Below, in pieces: positions 8,680-15,790 of a DNA stretch of 64,000 nucleotides. Below the pieces are notes generated by a model. It made no database searches. It saw nothing but the letters and a program-made list of their open reading frames with translations, and had not been told where the DNA came from. The stretch comes from Streptomyces genisteinicus. GTDB taxonomy: Bacteria; Actinomycetota; Actinomycetes; Streptomycetales; Streptomycetaceae. The position numbers were made by a program, and so were the translations under genes. The stretch lies in the NCBI RefSeq assembly GCF_014489615.1, contig NZ_CP060825.1, forward strand, positions 4,784,501-4,848,500. The letters are read 5' to 3'. Within the stretch, counting starts at the first letter, position 1; every line of letters begins with the position of its first letter.

Positions 8680-9432
8680 ATGAGCAGCAACTCCGAGGGT
8701 CTGCGCGCGTTGGAGGAGCAGCGGCTGGGACCGGTACTGCGCCGCAGGGAGCAGGTGCAGCCGGGGACGACCGACCAGCGGCTGCTGGACAGCGAGGGCG
8801 ACTCGCAGTGGGTGCACACCGACCCGTGGCGGGTCATGCGCATCCAGTCGGAGTTCGTCGAGGGCTTCGGCGCGCTCGCCGAACTCCCCAGCGCGATCAG
8901 CGTCTTCGGTTCGGCCCGCACCCAGCCGGGCAGCGACGAGTACGAGACCGGCGTCCGGCTCGGCCGCGCCCTCGTCGACGCCGGCTTCGCCGTCATCACC
9001 GGTGGCGGGCCCGGCGCCATGGAGGCGGCGAACAAGGGCGCCCGGGACGCCAAGGGCATCTCCGTCGGCCTCGGCATCGAGCTGCCCTTCGAGCAGGGCA
9101 TCAACCAGCACGTCGACATCGGAGTGAACTTCCGCTACTTCTTCGTGCGCAAGACGATGTTCGTGAAGTACGCGCAGGGCTTCGTGGTCCTGCCCGGCGG
9201 GCTCGGGACCCTGGACGAGCTGTTCGAGGCGCTGACCCTCGTCCAGACCCGCAAGGTCACCCGCTTCCCGATCGTGCTCTTCGGCACCGCCTACTGGAGC
9301 GGCCTCGTGGAGTGGCTCCGGGACACCGTGGTCGCCCAGGGCAAGGCGTCGGAACACGACCTCCTCCTCTTCCACGTCACCGACGACGTGGAGGAGGCCG
9401 TTGCCCTGGTCACCAAGGAGACGGGCCGCTAG
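8680..9432 (+). CDS. LOG-family nucleoside 5'-monophosphate phosphoribohydrolase (TIGR00730)
   Basis: Predicted 250 residues. ATG 8680 is preceded by GGCGGAGGGAGCAGGTC. The Rossmann-like fold shows ITGGGPGAMEAANKGARDAK and the family motif PGGLGTLDELFE. These two segments form the active site of LOG enzymes, which cleave the ribose-base bond of nucleoside monophosphates; older annotation calls them lysine decarboxylases, which is not supported. The N-terminal 70 residues are an extra charged helix-rich segment typical of the actinobacterial Rv1205-like branch. The neighbour order dapE, LOG, folP matches the mycobacterial locus. Physiological substrate is not known. Confidence 0.85.
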   Translation: MSSNSEGLRALEEQRLGPVLRRREQVQPGTTDQRLLDSEGDSQWVHTDPWRVMRIQSEFVEGFGALAELPSAISVFGSARTQPGSDEYETGVRLGRALVDAGFAVITGGGPGAMEAANKGARDAKGISVGLGIELPFEQGINQHVDIGVNFRYFFVRKTMFVKYAQGFVVLPGGLGTLDELFEALTLVQTRKVTRFPIVLFGTAYWSGLVEWLRDTVVAQGKASEHDLLLFHVTDDVEEAVALVTKETGR

Positions 9433-9477
9433 CCGTCCTCCGCCCCCGCCGTCCTCCGCCCGCCGGGCGGGATGCGC

Positions 9478-9502
9478 CGGAGACGGCCCGGGGCCGTCTC
9501 CG
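9478..9502 (+). terminator. Hairpin after the LOG gene
   Basis: Arms 9478-9488 and 9492-9502 (11 bp, GGAGACGGCC core) with a 3-nt loop, between two convergent genes. Confidence 0.65.
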
Positions 9503-9509
9503 CGCCGTC

Positions 9510-9567
9510 CGCCGCTTCTTCGTGCGCAGGACGACGACCGTGGAGTACGCGCAGGGCTCCGCCGTCC
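9510..9567. repeat. Degenerate copy of an internal LOG-gene segment
   Basis: This 58-bp stretch matches 9133-9190 inside the upstream LOG gene at 48 of 58 positions without gaps. In one frame both read xRxFFVRxTxxVxYAQG. It has no start and no open continuation, so it is a fragment rather than a gene. It may be a relic of a second LOG copy or of an old local duplication. Part of it (CTTCTTCGTGCGC) also recurs beside the terminator at 37854-37880. Confidence 0.6.
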
Positions 9568-9600
9568 GCCGGGGAGCGCGGCGCCCCGCCGGTGCGGGCC

Positions 9601-10461
9601 TCAGGCCAGGCCCCGGCGGGCGACCGCGGGCGGGCGGTGCCCGGCGATCGAGGCGACCATGTCGAGCACCTGCCGGGTCTCCGCCACCTCGTGCACCCGG
9701 TAGACCTGCGCGCCCAGCCAGGCGGAGACCGCGGTGGTCGCCAGGGTCCCGAGGACCCGCTCCTTGACCGGCCGGTCCAGCGTCTCGCCGACGAAGTCCT
9801 TGTTCGACAGCGACACCAGCACCGGCCACCCGGTGCGCGCCATCTCGTCCAGCCGGCGGGTGGCCTCCAGGCTGTGCCGGGTGTTCTTCCCGAAGTCGTG
9901 GCCGGGGTCGATCATGATCGCGTCGCGGCGGACGCCGAGTTCCACCGCGCGCTCGGCCAGCCCCACGGTCACCCGCAGGATGTCCGCCATCACGTCCTCG
10001 TAGACGACCCGGTGCGGACGGGTGCGCGGCTCCGCGCCGCCCGCGTGGGTACAGACCAGACCGGCCCCGTACCGGGCGGCGACCTCCGCCAGCTTCGGGT
10101 CCACGCCGCCCCAGGCGTCGTTGAGCACGTCCGCCCCGGCCTCGCAGACCGCCTCCCCGACCTCGTGACGCCAGGTGTCGACGCTGATCACCACGTCCGG
10201 GTGGCGCCGGCGGACCTCGGCCACGAAGCCGACCGTGCGCCGGGCCTCCTCCTCGGCGCTCACCTCGTCGCCCGGCCCCGCCTTCACACCGCCGATGTCG
10301 ATGACGGCCGCGCCCTCGGCGACGGCCTGCTCGACCCGGGCCAGCGCCGGTTCGTCGAGGAACGTCGCCCCCTGGTCGTAGAAGGAATCGGGGGTCCGGT
10401 TGACGATCGCCATGATCACCGGCTCGTGCGTGGTGAACTCACGCCGTCCCAGCCGCAGCAT
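9601..10461 (-). CDS. folP: Dihydropteroate synthase
   Basis: Predicted 286 residues. ATG 10461 follows CCCGAGGAGGAAACTGCGG. The TIM-barrel opens with VIMAIVNRTPDSFYDQGATF, the classic DHPS loop 1. Further landmarks are IDIGGVKAGPGDEV, VISVDTWRHEV, LNDAWGG and MIDPGHDFGKNTRHSLE. Canonical enzymes join p-aminobenzoate to dihydropterin pyrophosphate. The GVKAGPG loop replaces the usual GGESTRPG, as in mycobacterial FolP2, the paralogue reported to lack normal DHPS activity. The position beside a LOG gene, a DivIVA-like gene and tag also matches Rv1207, so the FolP2 type is likely and canonical activity is uncertain. Confidence 0.85.
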   Translation of the reverse strand: MLRLGRREFTTHEPVIMAIVNRTPDSFYDQGATFLDEPALARVEQAVAEGAAVIDIGGVKAGPGDEVSAEEEARRTVGFVAEVRRRHPDVVISVDTWRHEVGEAVCEAGADVLNDAWGGVDPKLAEVAARYGAGLVCTHAGGAEPRTRPHRVVYEDVMADILRVTVGLAERAVELGVRRDAIMIDPGHDFGKNTRHSLEATRRLDEMARTGWPVLVSLSNKDFVGETLDRPVKERVLGTLATTAVSAWLGAQVYRVHEVAETRQVLDMVASIAGHRPPAVARRGLA

Positions 10462-10578
10462 CCGCAGTTTCCTCCTCGGGTCGTCCGCCTGCGACCCTAC
10501 TGTCCGTCGTCCGTGGCACGATCGGCACGGGACGGTTTCCACCCGGGTGCACCGGGTCTTCCGGGGAGAGGGTCGCTC

Positions 10579-10950
10579 GTGTTCTTTTTCTTGCTGATCA
10601 CGATGGTCGTGGTGGTGGCCGCGGTCACGCTCGCCGTGATCGGGGGCACCGACAGCACGACCCTGCCGGACGCGGCGCCGGAGCGGCTCGTCGACCCCCT
10701 GCCTGCGCACCGTCCCGTGGTCCGGGCGGACATCGACGCGCTGCGTCTGCCCGTCACTCCGCGCGGCTACCGCATGGAGGACGTGGACGACGTGCTCGAC
10801 CGGCTGAGCGCGGAGCTCGCCGAGCGGGACGCCCGGATCGCCGAGCTGGAGTCGGCGCTGGCCGGGGCGCAGGCCACCGCGGTCGCCCGGCCCGACCTCT
10901 TCACCGAGCCCGGCGAGTTCACCGAGCGCGGCGAGGAGCGGGACCGATGA
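10579..10950 (+). CDS. Small membrane protein with DivIVA-like domain
   Basis: Predicted 123 residues. GTG 10579 is preceded by GGGGAGAGGGTCGCTC. Residues 2-24 are a membrane helix (FFFLLITMVVVVAAVTLAVI). Residues 55-90 (IDALRLPVTPRGYRMEDVDD then VLDRLSAELAERDARIAELE) match the DivIVA N-terminal motif followed by a short coiled coil. It overlaps tag by 4 nt (ATGA), so the two are translationally coupled. The same pair exists in mycobacteria (Rv1209-Rv1210). It may recruit proteins to curved or growing membrane. The link with DNA repair is unexplained. Confidence 0.8.
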   Translation: MFFFLLITMVVVVAAVTLAVIGGTDSTTLPDAAPERLVDPLPAHRPVVRADIDALRLPVTPRGYRMEDVDDVLDRLSAELAERDARIAELESALAGAQATAVARPDLFTEPGEFTERGEERDR

Positions 10951-11528
10951 GCACCGGCGCCGTGGCGGGCCCGGACGGGCGGCTGCGCTGCCCCTGGGGC
11001 CTGTCCACCGAGGACTACATCGCCTACCACGACGAGGAGTGGGGGCGCCCGGTCCACGGCGACGACGCCCTGTTCGAGCGGCTGTGCCTGGAGGCCTTCC
11101 AGTCCGGGCTCTCGTGGATCACGATCCTGCGCCGCCGGGAGGGCTTCCGAGCCGCCTTCGCGGGCTTCTCGATCCCCGCCGTGGCCCGCTTCACGGAGGC
11201 CGACGCGGCCCGGCTCCTCGCCGACGAGGGCATCATCCGCAACCGCGCCAAGATCGAGGCCACCCTGGCGAACGCCCGGGTGCTGGCCGGATGGCAGGCC
11301 GGCGAGCTCGACACCCTGATCTGGTCGTTCGCCCCGGACCGGGCGAACCGGCCCGCTCCGAAGACGCTCGCCGACGTGCCGGCCGTCACCGACGCGTCGA
11401 CGGCGCTGTCCAAGGCGCTGAAGAAGCGGGGCCTGCGCTTCATCGGCCCCACCACGGCGTACGCGCTGATGCAGGCGTGCGGACTGGTCGACGACCACCT
11501 GGCCGACTGCGTGGCGCGCCGGGGCTGA
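10947..11528 (+). CDS. tag: DNA-3-methyladenine glycosylase I
   Basis: Predicted 193 residues, ATG 10947 overlapping the upstream stop. The family core RLRCPWGLSTEDYIAYHDEE, WGRPVHGDDALFERLCLEAF and QSGLSWITILRRREGFRAAF is complete. The N-terminal cysteine and the late histidine (VDDHLADC) fit the zinc site of Tag. It excises 3-methyladenine from alkylated DNA as the first step of base excision repair. Length is normal for the family. Confidence 0.95.
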   Translation: MSTGAVAGPDGRLRCPWGLSTEDYIAYHDEEWGRPVHGDDALFERLCLEAFQSGLSWITILRRREGFRAAFAGFSIPAVARFTEADAARLLADEGIIRNRAKIEATLANARVLAGWQAGELDTLIWSFAPDRANRPAPKTLADVPAVTDASTALSKALKKRGLRFIGPTTAYALMQACGLVDDHLADCVARRG

Positions 11529-11663
11529 CCGGCCCGCGACGCCGGGCGCACCCCTGGAGGGCGCGTCCGGCGGCCGTGCGGGCGGTCGCCGCCGCGGTGC
11601 CGGTGCCTGGTGCCCGGTGCGGCGTCGCAGCGTGCGCGGGTGCCGTCGTCCGGGCCGGTGTCC

Positions 11664-12464
11664 TCAGCGGCCGAGGTAGCGCGGCGGCTCCTTCGCGAGG
11701 AAGGCCTTCACCGCGATCCCGTGGTCCTCGGAGGAGCCGGCCCTCGCCTGGAGCTCCTCCTCCTTGTCCAGCGCCTCGTCCAGCGAGTGGCCCGCTCCGT
11801 AGGCGAGGGACTCCTTCAGCGCCGCGTAGGCGACGGTAGGCCCCTCGGCCAGGGCGCGGGCGACCTTGAGCGCCTCGGCCGCCAGCTCCGCCGCGGGCAC
11901 CACCCGGTTGGCGATGCCCCAGTCGAACGCCTCCTGCGCGGAGAACGAGCGGGGGAAGAGCAGCAGGTCGGCCGCCCTGCTGGGACCGACCAGCCGCGGC
12001 AGGGTCCAGGAGACGCCCGAGTCCGCGGTCAGGGCCACCCCGGCGAACGACGTGGTGAAAGTGGCGGTGTCGGCGACGATCCGGTAGTCCGCGGCGAGCG
12101 CGAACCCCAGCCCGGCACCGGCGGCCACCCCGTTGACACCGGCCACCACGGGCTTCGCCATCCCGGTGAGCGCCCGGACGACGGGGTTGTAGTGCTCGCG
12201 GACCGTGCTCATGACACCGCCAGAACCGGACTTCTCGGCGGCCGCCAGCAGGGAGACGTGCTCCTTGAGGTCCTGGCCGACACAGAACGCCTTGCCGGTC
12301 GCGGTCAGCAGCACCGCCCGTACGGCCGAGTCGTCGGCGGCGGCACGGGCCGCGTCCCGCAGGGCCTCCTTGGCGGCGACGTTCATGGCGTTCATCGCCT
12401 CGGGCCGGTTGATCGTGATCGTCGCGAGTCCGTCGGTCACGTCGTACAGCACGGCCTCGGCCAT
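11664..12464 (-). CDS. Enoyl-CoA hydratase/isomerase (crotonase) family protein
   Basis: Predicted 266 residues, ATG 12464 with AAAGGGG upstream. Crotonase-fold landmarks are ITINRPEAMNAMN, GKAFCVGQDLKEH (first oxyanion-hole segment), GVNGVAAGAGLGFALAADYR (second oxyanion-hole segment) and the C-terminal AFLAKEPPRYLGR. The usual hydratase glutamate pair is not clear: the segment after the second motif reads ALTADSGVSWTLPRLVG, as in PaaG-type isomerases, where an aspartate acts. An acyl-CoA isomerase is therefore as likely as a hydratase. It stands alone, so the pathway cannot be read from context. Confidence 0.8.
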   Translation of the reverse strand: MAEAVLYDVTDGLATITINRPEAMNAMNVAAKEALRDAARAAADDSAVRAVLLTATGKAFCVGQDLKEHVSLLAAAEKSGSGGVMSTVREHYNPVVRALTGMAKPVVAGVNGVAAGAGLGFALAADYRIVADTATFTTSFAGVALTADSGVSWTLPRLVGPSRAADLLLFPRSFSAQEAFDWGIANRVVPAAELAAEALKVARALAEGPTVAYAALKESLAYGAGHSLDEALDKEEELQARAGSSEDHGIAVKAFLAKEPPRYLGR

Positions 12465-12786
12465 GGCGGGTCCCCTTTGCGGTTCTGACGGCAGTGTCGG
12501 GGCCCAGCATGACGGAGATCACCGCACATCGAACGGCGCGTCCGTGTGAGCTGCGTCAAACATTCGCCGCCGCCGCCGAGCCCGGCGGGCGCGCAGTATC
12601 GCAGGCGGATCCCCGAATTGGGTGGTTTTGCGCGAGCGCGTTGCGCAAGCGATGCCGACTGATGTTGGTCTTTGGGTCCTGGCATGCGGGATAATGGCCT
12701 GGAAGCAATGTGTTCGATGCCGGTGATTCAGCACCTCTCTTGGGGCCGCCGGCTGGCGTGAGCTGGTTTCAGGAAGGGGAACGAGC
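12465..12786. other. Divergent intergenic region between crotonase and DUF3117 genes
   Basis: No gene is seen. It holds an inverted repeat TTGCGC (12628-12633) / GCGCAA (12643-12648) with 9 nt between, and the promoter candidate at 12665-12695. Base composition is AT-richer over 12650-12730. Confidence 0.45.
12665..12695 (+). promoter_or_regulatory. Candidate promoter of the DUF3117 gene
   Basis: TTGGTC at 12665-12670 and GATAAT at 12690-12695, spaced by 19 nt, resemble a housekeeping promoter. It lies about 90 nt upstream of the DUF3117 start. Spacing is one or two bases long, so strength is uncertain. Confidence 0.4.
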
Positions 12787-12954
12787 ATGGCGGCCATGAA
12801 GCCGCGGACGGGCGACGGCCCGCTCGAGGTGACCAAGGAGGGGCGGGGCATCGTCATGCGCGTTCCGCTCGAAGGCGGCGGTCGGCTTGTCGTCGAGCTG
12901 ACTCCGGACGAAGCCGACGCACTGGGCGACGCCCTGAAGAAGGTCGTCGGCTGA
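12787..12954 (+). CDS. DUF3117 small protein
   Basis: Predicted 55 residues beginning MAAMKPRTGDGPLEVTKEGR and ending DALGDALKKVVG. ATG 12787 follows GGAAGGGGAACGAGC. This tiny protein is nearly invariant in actinobacteria (M. tuberculosis Rv1211 belongs to the same family). It has no membrane segment or cysteine. The GIVMRVPLEGGGRLVVELTP stretch suggests a small beta-sheet with a final helix (PDEADALGDALKK). Function is unknown; strong conservation and a dedicated promoter and terminator indicate a monocistronic, well-expressed gene. Confidence 0.93.
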   Translation: MAAMKPRTGDGPLEVTKEGRGIVMRVPLEGGGRLVVELTPDEADALGDALKKVVG

Positions 12955-12972
12955 CTCAGCCCGGTCTCCTTT

Positions 12973-13012
12973 CCACTGCCCCGGTCCGCGCCGCAGCGCC
13001 CCGGGGCAGTGG
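12973..13012 (+). terminator. Terminator of the DUF3117 gene
   Basis: CCACTGCCCCGG (12973-12984) and its exact complement (13001-13012) around a 16-nt loop, 18 nt after the stop codon. Confidence 0.75.
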
Positions 13013-13161
13013 TGTCTTCCGCCGTCTTCCGGCAGATACCCCCACCCCGGCACCGGTCCCGTGACGGCATTCCGGCACCGGTCCCGTGACGGCGCGCCCG
13101 GCCCTCCGGCGCGATCCGGCGTGCGGCACGGACGGCCGGACGGTCACCCGGCGGCGCCGGT

Positions 13162-13797
13162 TCAGCCCCGGCGCACCGCGCAGAGCAGCCCGTCGCCCAC
13201 GGGGAGCAGCGCGGGCAGCAGTTCCGTGCTCTCGCGCATGGTCCGCAGCAGTTCCCGGACGCGCAGCACCTCGGGGGGCTGGGCGGCGGAGTCGACCGTA
13301 CGGCCGCCGGCGAACACGCCCTCGAAGCAGACCAGGCCGCCCGGGCGCAGCAGCCGCAACGATTCAGCAAGGTAGTCCAGCGACTCCGTGCGGTCACCGT
13401 CGCAGAAGACCAGGTCGTAGCCGCCGTCCGCGAGCCGGGGCAGCACGTCGAGTGCCCTGCCGGGGATGAAGCGGGCCCGGTTGCCGGCGAAGCCGGCCGT
13501 CCGGAAGGCCTCCCGCGCGAACTGCTGGCGCTCCGGTTCCAGGTCGACCGTGGTCAGGACGCCGTCGGGCCGCATGCCCTGGAGCAGGTAGATCCCGGAG
13601 ACGCCGGTGCCGGTGCCGATCTCCGCCACCGCCTTCGCGTCCACGGTCGCGGCCAGCAGACGCAGCGCGGAGCCGGTGCCGGGCGACACCGAGGGCAGCC
13701 CTGCCTCCCGGGCCCGGTCGCGGGCCCAGTGCAGAGCGTCGTCCTCGGCGACAAAGGCGTCGGCGAACGCCCAGCTCGTCTGCCGGTTGGCGGTAAT
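13162..13797 (-). CDS. Class I SAM-dependent O-methyltransferase
   Basis: Predicted 211 residues if translation begins at ATT 13797. The SAM loop AEIGTGTGVSGIYLLQGM, the acidic VTTVDLEPE-type strand (here LTTVDLEPERQQFAREAF) and YDLVFCDGDR mark a catechol-type O-methyltransferase fold, close to mycobacterial Rv1220c. The conserved N-terminus ITANRQTSWAFADAFVAEDD is encoded upstream of the first GTG at 13689, which would remove 36 residues and one helix. No ATG, GTG or TTG is found near that conserved start, but ATT 13797 sits 3 nt after GGAGAGG. It is divergent from sigE, as in mycobacteria. The methyl acceptor is unknown. Confidence 0.8.
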   Translation of the reverse strand: MTANRQTSWAFADAFVAEDDALHWARDRAREAGLPSVSPGTGSALRLLAATVDAKAVAEIGTGTGVSGIYLLQGMRPDGVLTTVDLEPERQQFAREAFRTAGFAGNRARFIPGRALDVLPRLADGGYDLVFCDGDRTESLDYLAESLRLLRPGGLVCFEGVFAGGRTVDSAAQPPEVLRVRELLRTMRESTELLPALLPVGDGLLCAVRRG

Positions 13798-13851
13798 GAC
13801 CCTCTCCTGTCCCCGTAGTTGGCGCGACGCTGACTGTATCCGCTGCGCCCG

Positions 13852-13877
13852 GGAACCCGCAGATGGGACCGGGCGTT
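13852..13877 (+). promoter_or_regulatory. Candidate ECF (SigE-type) promoter upstream of sigE
   Basis: GGAAC at 13852-13856 and CGTT at 13874-13877 are separated by 17 nt. This fits the GGAAC-N16/17-CGTT consensus recalled for mycobacterial SigE-class factors. It lies 93 nt before the sigE start, so autoregulation is possible. Confidence 0.45.
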
Positions 13878-13969
13878 GTGAAGGGATGGGGACGGACGTG
13901 GACCCGGGCCGGAGCCGGATCCCAAATCCACGTAAAGATTCTTATCCGGAGCTAACGGGCGAGGTGGCT

Positions 13970-14734
13970 ATGGTAGGGGCTCCGCTGGACACCACCAGAG
14001 CTGACAGGGGAGGTGCGGCTGCACCTGCGGATCGGGGAGGAGTGCTGAGGCGCCTTCTCAGGTCGGCGGGTGAGCCCAAATCCGTGACCAAGAACGCTGA
14101 CCGTTCCGTGCCCGCCGAATCCGTCACCACCGCTACCTTCGCATCGGAAGCGGAATCGCAGGCGTGGACCCCTCCCACCTGGGAGGAGATCGTCAGCATG
14201 CACAGTGCGCGGGTGTACCGACTGGCCTACCGCCTCACGGGCAACCAGCACGACGCCGAGGACCTCACCCAGGAGGTCTTCGTCCGTGTCTTCCGCTCGC
14301 TGTCGACGTACACGCCGGGCACCTTCGAGGGCTGGCTGCACCGCATCACCACCAACCTCTTCCTGGACATGGTGCGCCGCAAGCAGCGCATCCGCTTCGA
14401 CGCCCTCGGCGACGACGCGGCCGAGCGGCTGCCCAGCCGTGAGCCGTCCCCGCAGCAGGTCTTCAACGACACCCACTTCGACGCGGACGTGCAGCAGGCG
14501 CTGGACACCCTTGCGCCCGAGTTCCGCGCCGCGGTCGTCCTCTGCGACATCGAGGGGCTCTCCTACGAGGAGATCGCCGCCACCCTGGGCGTGAAGCTGG
14601 GCACCGTCCGCAGCCGCATCCACCGCGGCCGTTCGCACCTGCGCAAGGCGCTCCGGCACCGTTCGCCGCAGGCACGCGCCGAGCGCTCACCGGCGGTCGC
14701 CGTCTCGCTCGCCGGGGAGGTCGGACCGGCGTGA
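13970..14734 (+). CDS. sigE: ECF sigma factor, mycobacterial SigE type
   Basis: Predicted 254 residues, ATG 13970 with GAGG 5 nt upstream. A disordered N-terminal ~75 residues precedes region 2 (RVYRLAYRLTGNQHDAEDLT, QEVFVRVFRSL, then FEGWLHRITTNLFLD) and region 4 (LDTLAPEFRAAVVLCDIEGL, SYEEIAATLGVKLGTVRSRI). Its stop overlaps the start of the anti-sigma gene by 4 nt. The order sigE, anti-sigma, htrA, tatB equals Rv1221-Rv1224, where the factor answers cell-surface and oxidative stress. The name follows the mycobacterial gene; it is not the S. coelicolor SigE of the cse operon. Confidence 0.88.
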   Translation: MVGAPLDTTRADRGGAAAPADRGGVLRRLLRSAGEPKSVTKNADRSVPAESVTTATFASEAESQAWTPPTWEEIVSMHSARVYRLAYRLTGNQHDAEDLTQEVFVRVFRSLSTYTPGTFEGWLHRITTNLFLDMVRRKQRIRFDALGDDAAERLPSREPSPQQVFNDTHFDADVQQALDTLAPEFRAAVVLCDIEGLSYEEIAATLGVKLGTVRSRIHRGRSHLRKALRHRSPQARAERSPAVAVSLAGEVGPA

Positions 14735-15684
14735 ACGGCACAGGTCCGACCCCAGCGGAACAGCATCTGGGGGACAGGCTCGCCGCGCTCGTGGACGGCG
14801 AACTGGGTCACGACGCCAGGGACCGGGTCCTCGCGCACCTGGCCACCTGTCACAAGTGCAAGGCCGAGGCGGACGCGCAGCGCCGCCTGAAAAGCGTGTT
14901 CGCGCAGTCCGCGCCGCCGCCGCTCTCCGAGGGGCTGCTCGCGCGGTTGCAGGGGCTGCCCGCGGAGCCCGGCGGGGGCGGCTCCCCGCAGGGACCTTTC
15001 GGCGGGCAGCCGGCGGACAGTGTCTTCGGAGCGCTGACCCCGTCCGCGGAACATTCCCGCGCACGCCGCGGGGAGGCCTTCGGGTACGTCCCCGGGGGGT
15101 CGCACGCCGCGGCCCTGCCCGGAGCGGGCGGCGGGTTCCGCATACACGAGGTCGGCCGCGCGGAGGCTGAGCGGTCGCCGTGGCGCGGCAGACGGTTCGC
15201 GTTCGCCGCGGCGAGTGCGGTGTCCTTCGCCGCCATCGCCCTCGGCGGCGCGGTACCGGTCGACGTCTCCGGCGAGACCACCTCGCGCGGCCAGAACGGC
15301 GGCAACAAGGTCTCCCCTGCCCGCACCGTCCCCGGCACCGGTGTGGCCACCGGAGCAGCGCAGGGCGGCACGACCACCGTCAGGGCGAGCGAGGGGGACC
15401 GGCGCCGCGGCGGCCGGGCCGACAGCGGACCGGCGGCGGCCGTCGCCCCGACCGCACCGCCTGCCGTCATCGGCCGGACACCTCCGTTCACGGCGTCGAT
15501 CCTGATGTACGACTCCGCCGCGCTGCCGCCGCTGATACGGCCCGCCGCCCCCACCCTGCAACTGGCGTCGGCCTCCGTGCTGCCGCCCGCCGTGACGCCG
15601 CAGCACACCGCCGCGGCCCCCGCCGCACCGGCCACGGCCGCGGCGTCCGGCCCGCGGACCTCTCCGCTGACGCCCCTGCGCTGA
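14731..15684 (+). CDS. rseA: Zinc-finger anti-sigma factor (RseA-like)
   Basis: Predicted 317 residues, GTG 14731 overlapping the sigE stop. Residues 12-45 form an anti-sigma zinc domain with the H36-x3-C40-x2-C43 motif (LAHLATCHKCKAE). A membrane helix is likely around 155-175 (FAFAAASAVSFAAIALGGAV). The following Ala/Pro/Thr-rich region would then be outside. This is the expected layout for a membrane-held anti-sigma factor that is released by phosphorylation or proteolysis. Translational coupling keeps it matched to its sigma factor. The long C-terminal tail is larger than in mycobacterial RseA. Confidence 0.88.
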   Translation: MNGTGPTPAEQHLGDRLAALVDGELGHDARDRVLAHLATCHKCKAEADAQRRLKSVFAQSAPPPLSEGLLARLQGLPAEPGGGGSPQGPFGGQPADSVFGALTPSAEHSRARRGEAFGYVPGGSHAAALPGAGGGFRIHEVGRAEAERSPWRGRRFAFAAASAVSFAAIALGGAVPVDVSGETTSRGQNGGNKVSPARTVPGTGVATGAAQGGTTTVRASEGDRRRGGRADSGPAAAVAPTAPPAVIGRTPPFTASILMYDSAALPPLIRPAAPTLQLASASVLPPAVTPQHTAAAPAAPATAAASGPRTSPLTPLR

Positions 15685-15740
15685 CCGGAAGCCACGCGGT
15701 GCCCTGCGCACGGAATCGCAAACCTGGTTGAATCCTGGGT

Positions 15741-15762
15741 GCGGTGCCCGCGCGGGCACCGC
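15741..15762. promoter_or_regulatory. 22-bp perfect palindrome before htrA
   Basis: GCGGTGCCCGC followed directly by its complement, about 30 nt upstream of the htrA start. It may be an operator, or a hairpin modulating the rseA-htrA transcript. Confidence 0.4.
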
Positions 15763-15790
15763 GCGGAGCGCGGCAGTTTGCGGGGAGAGC

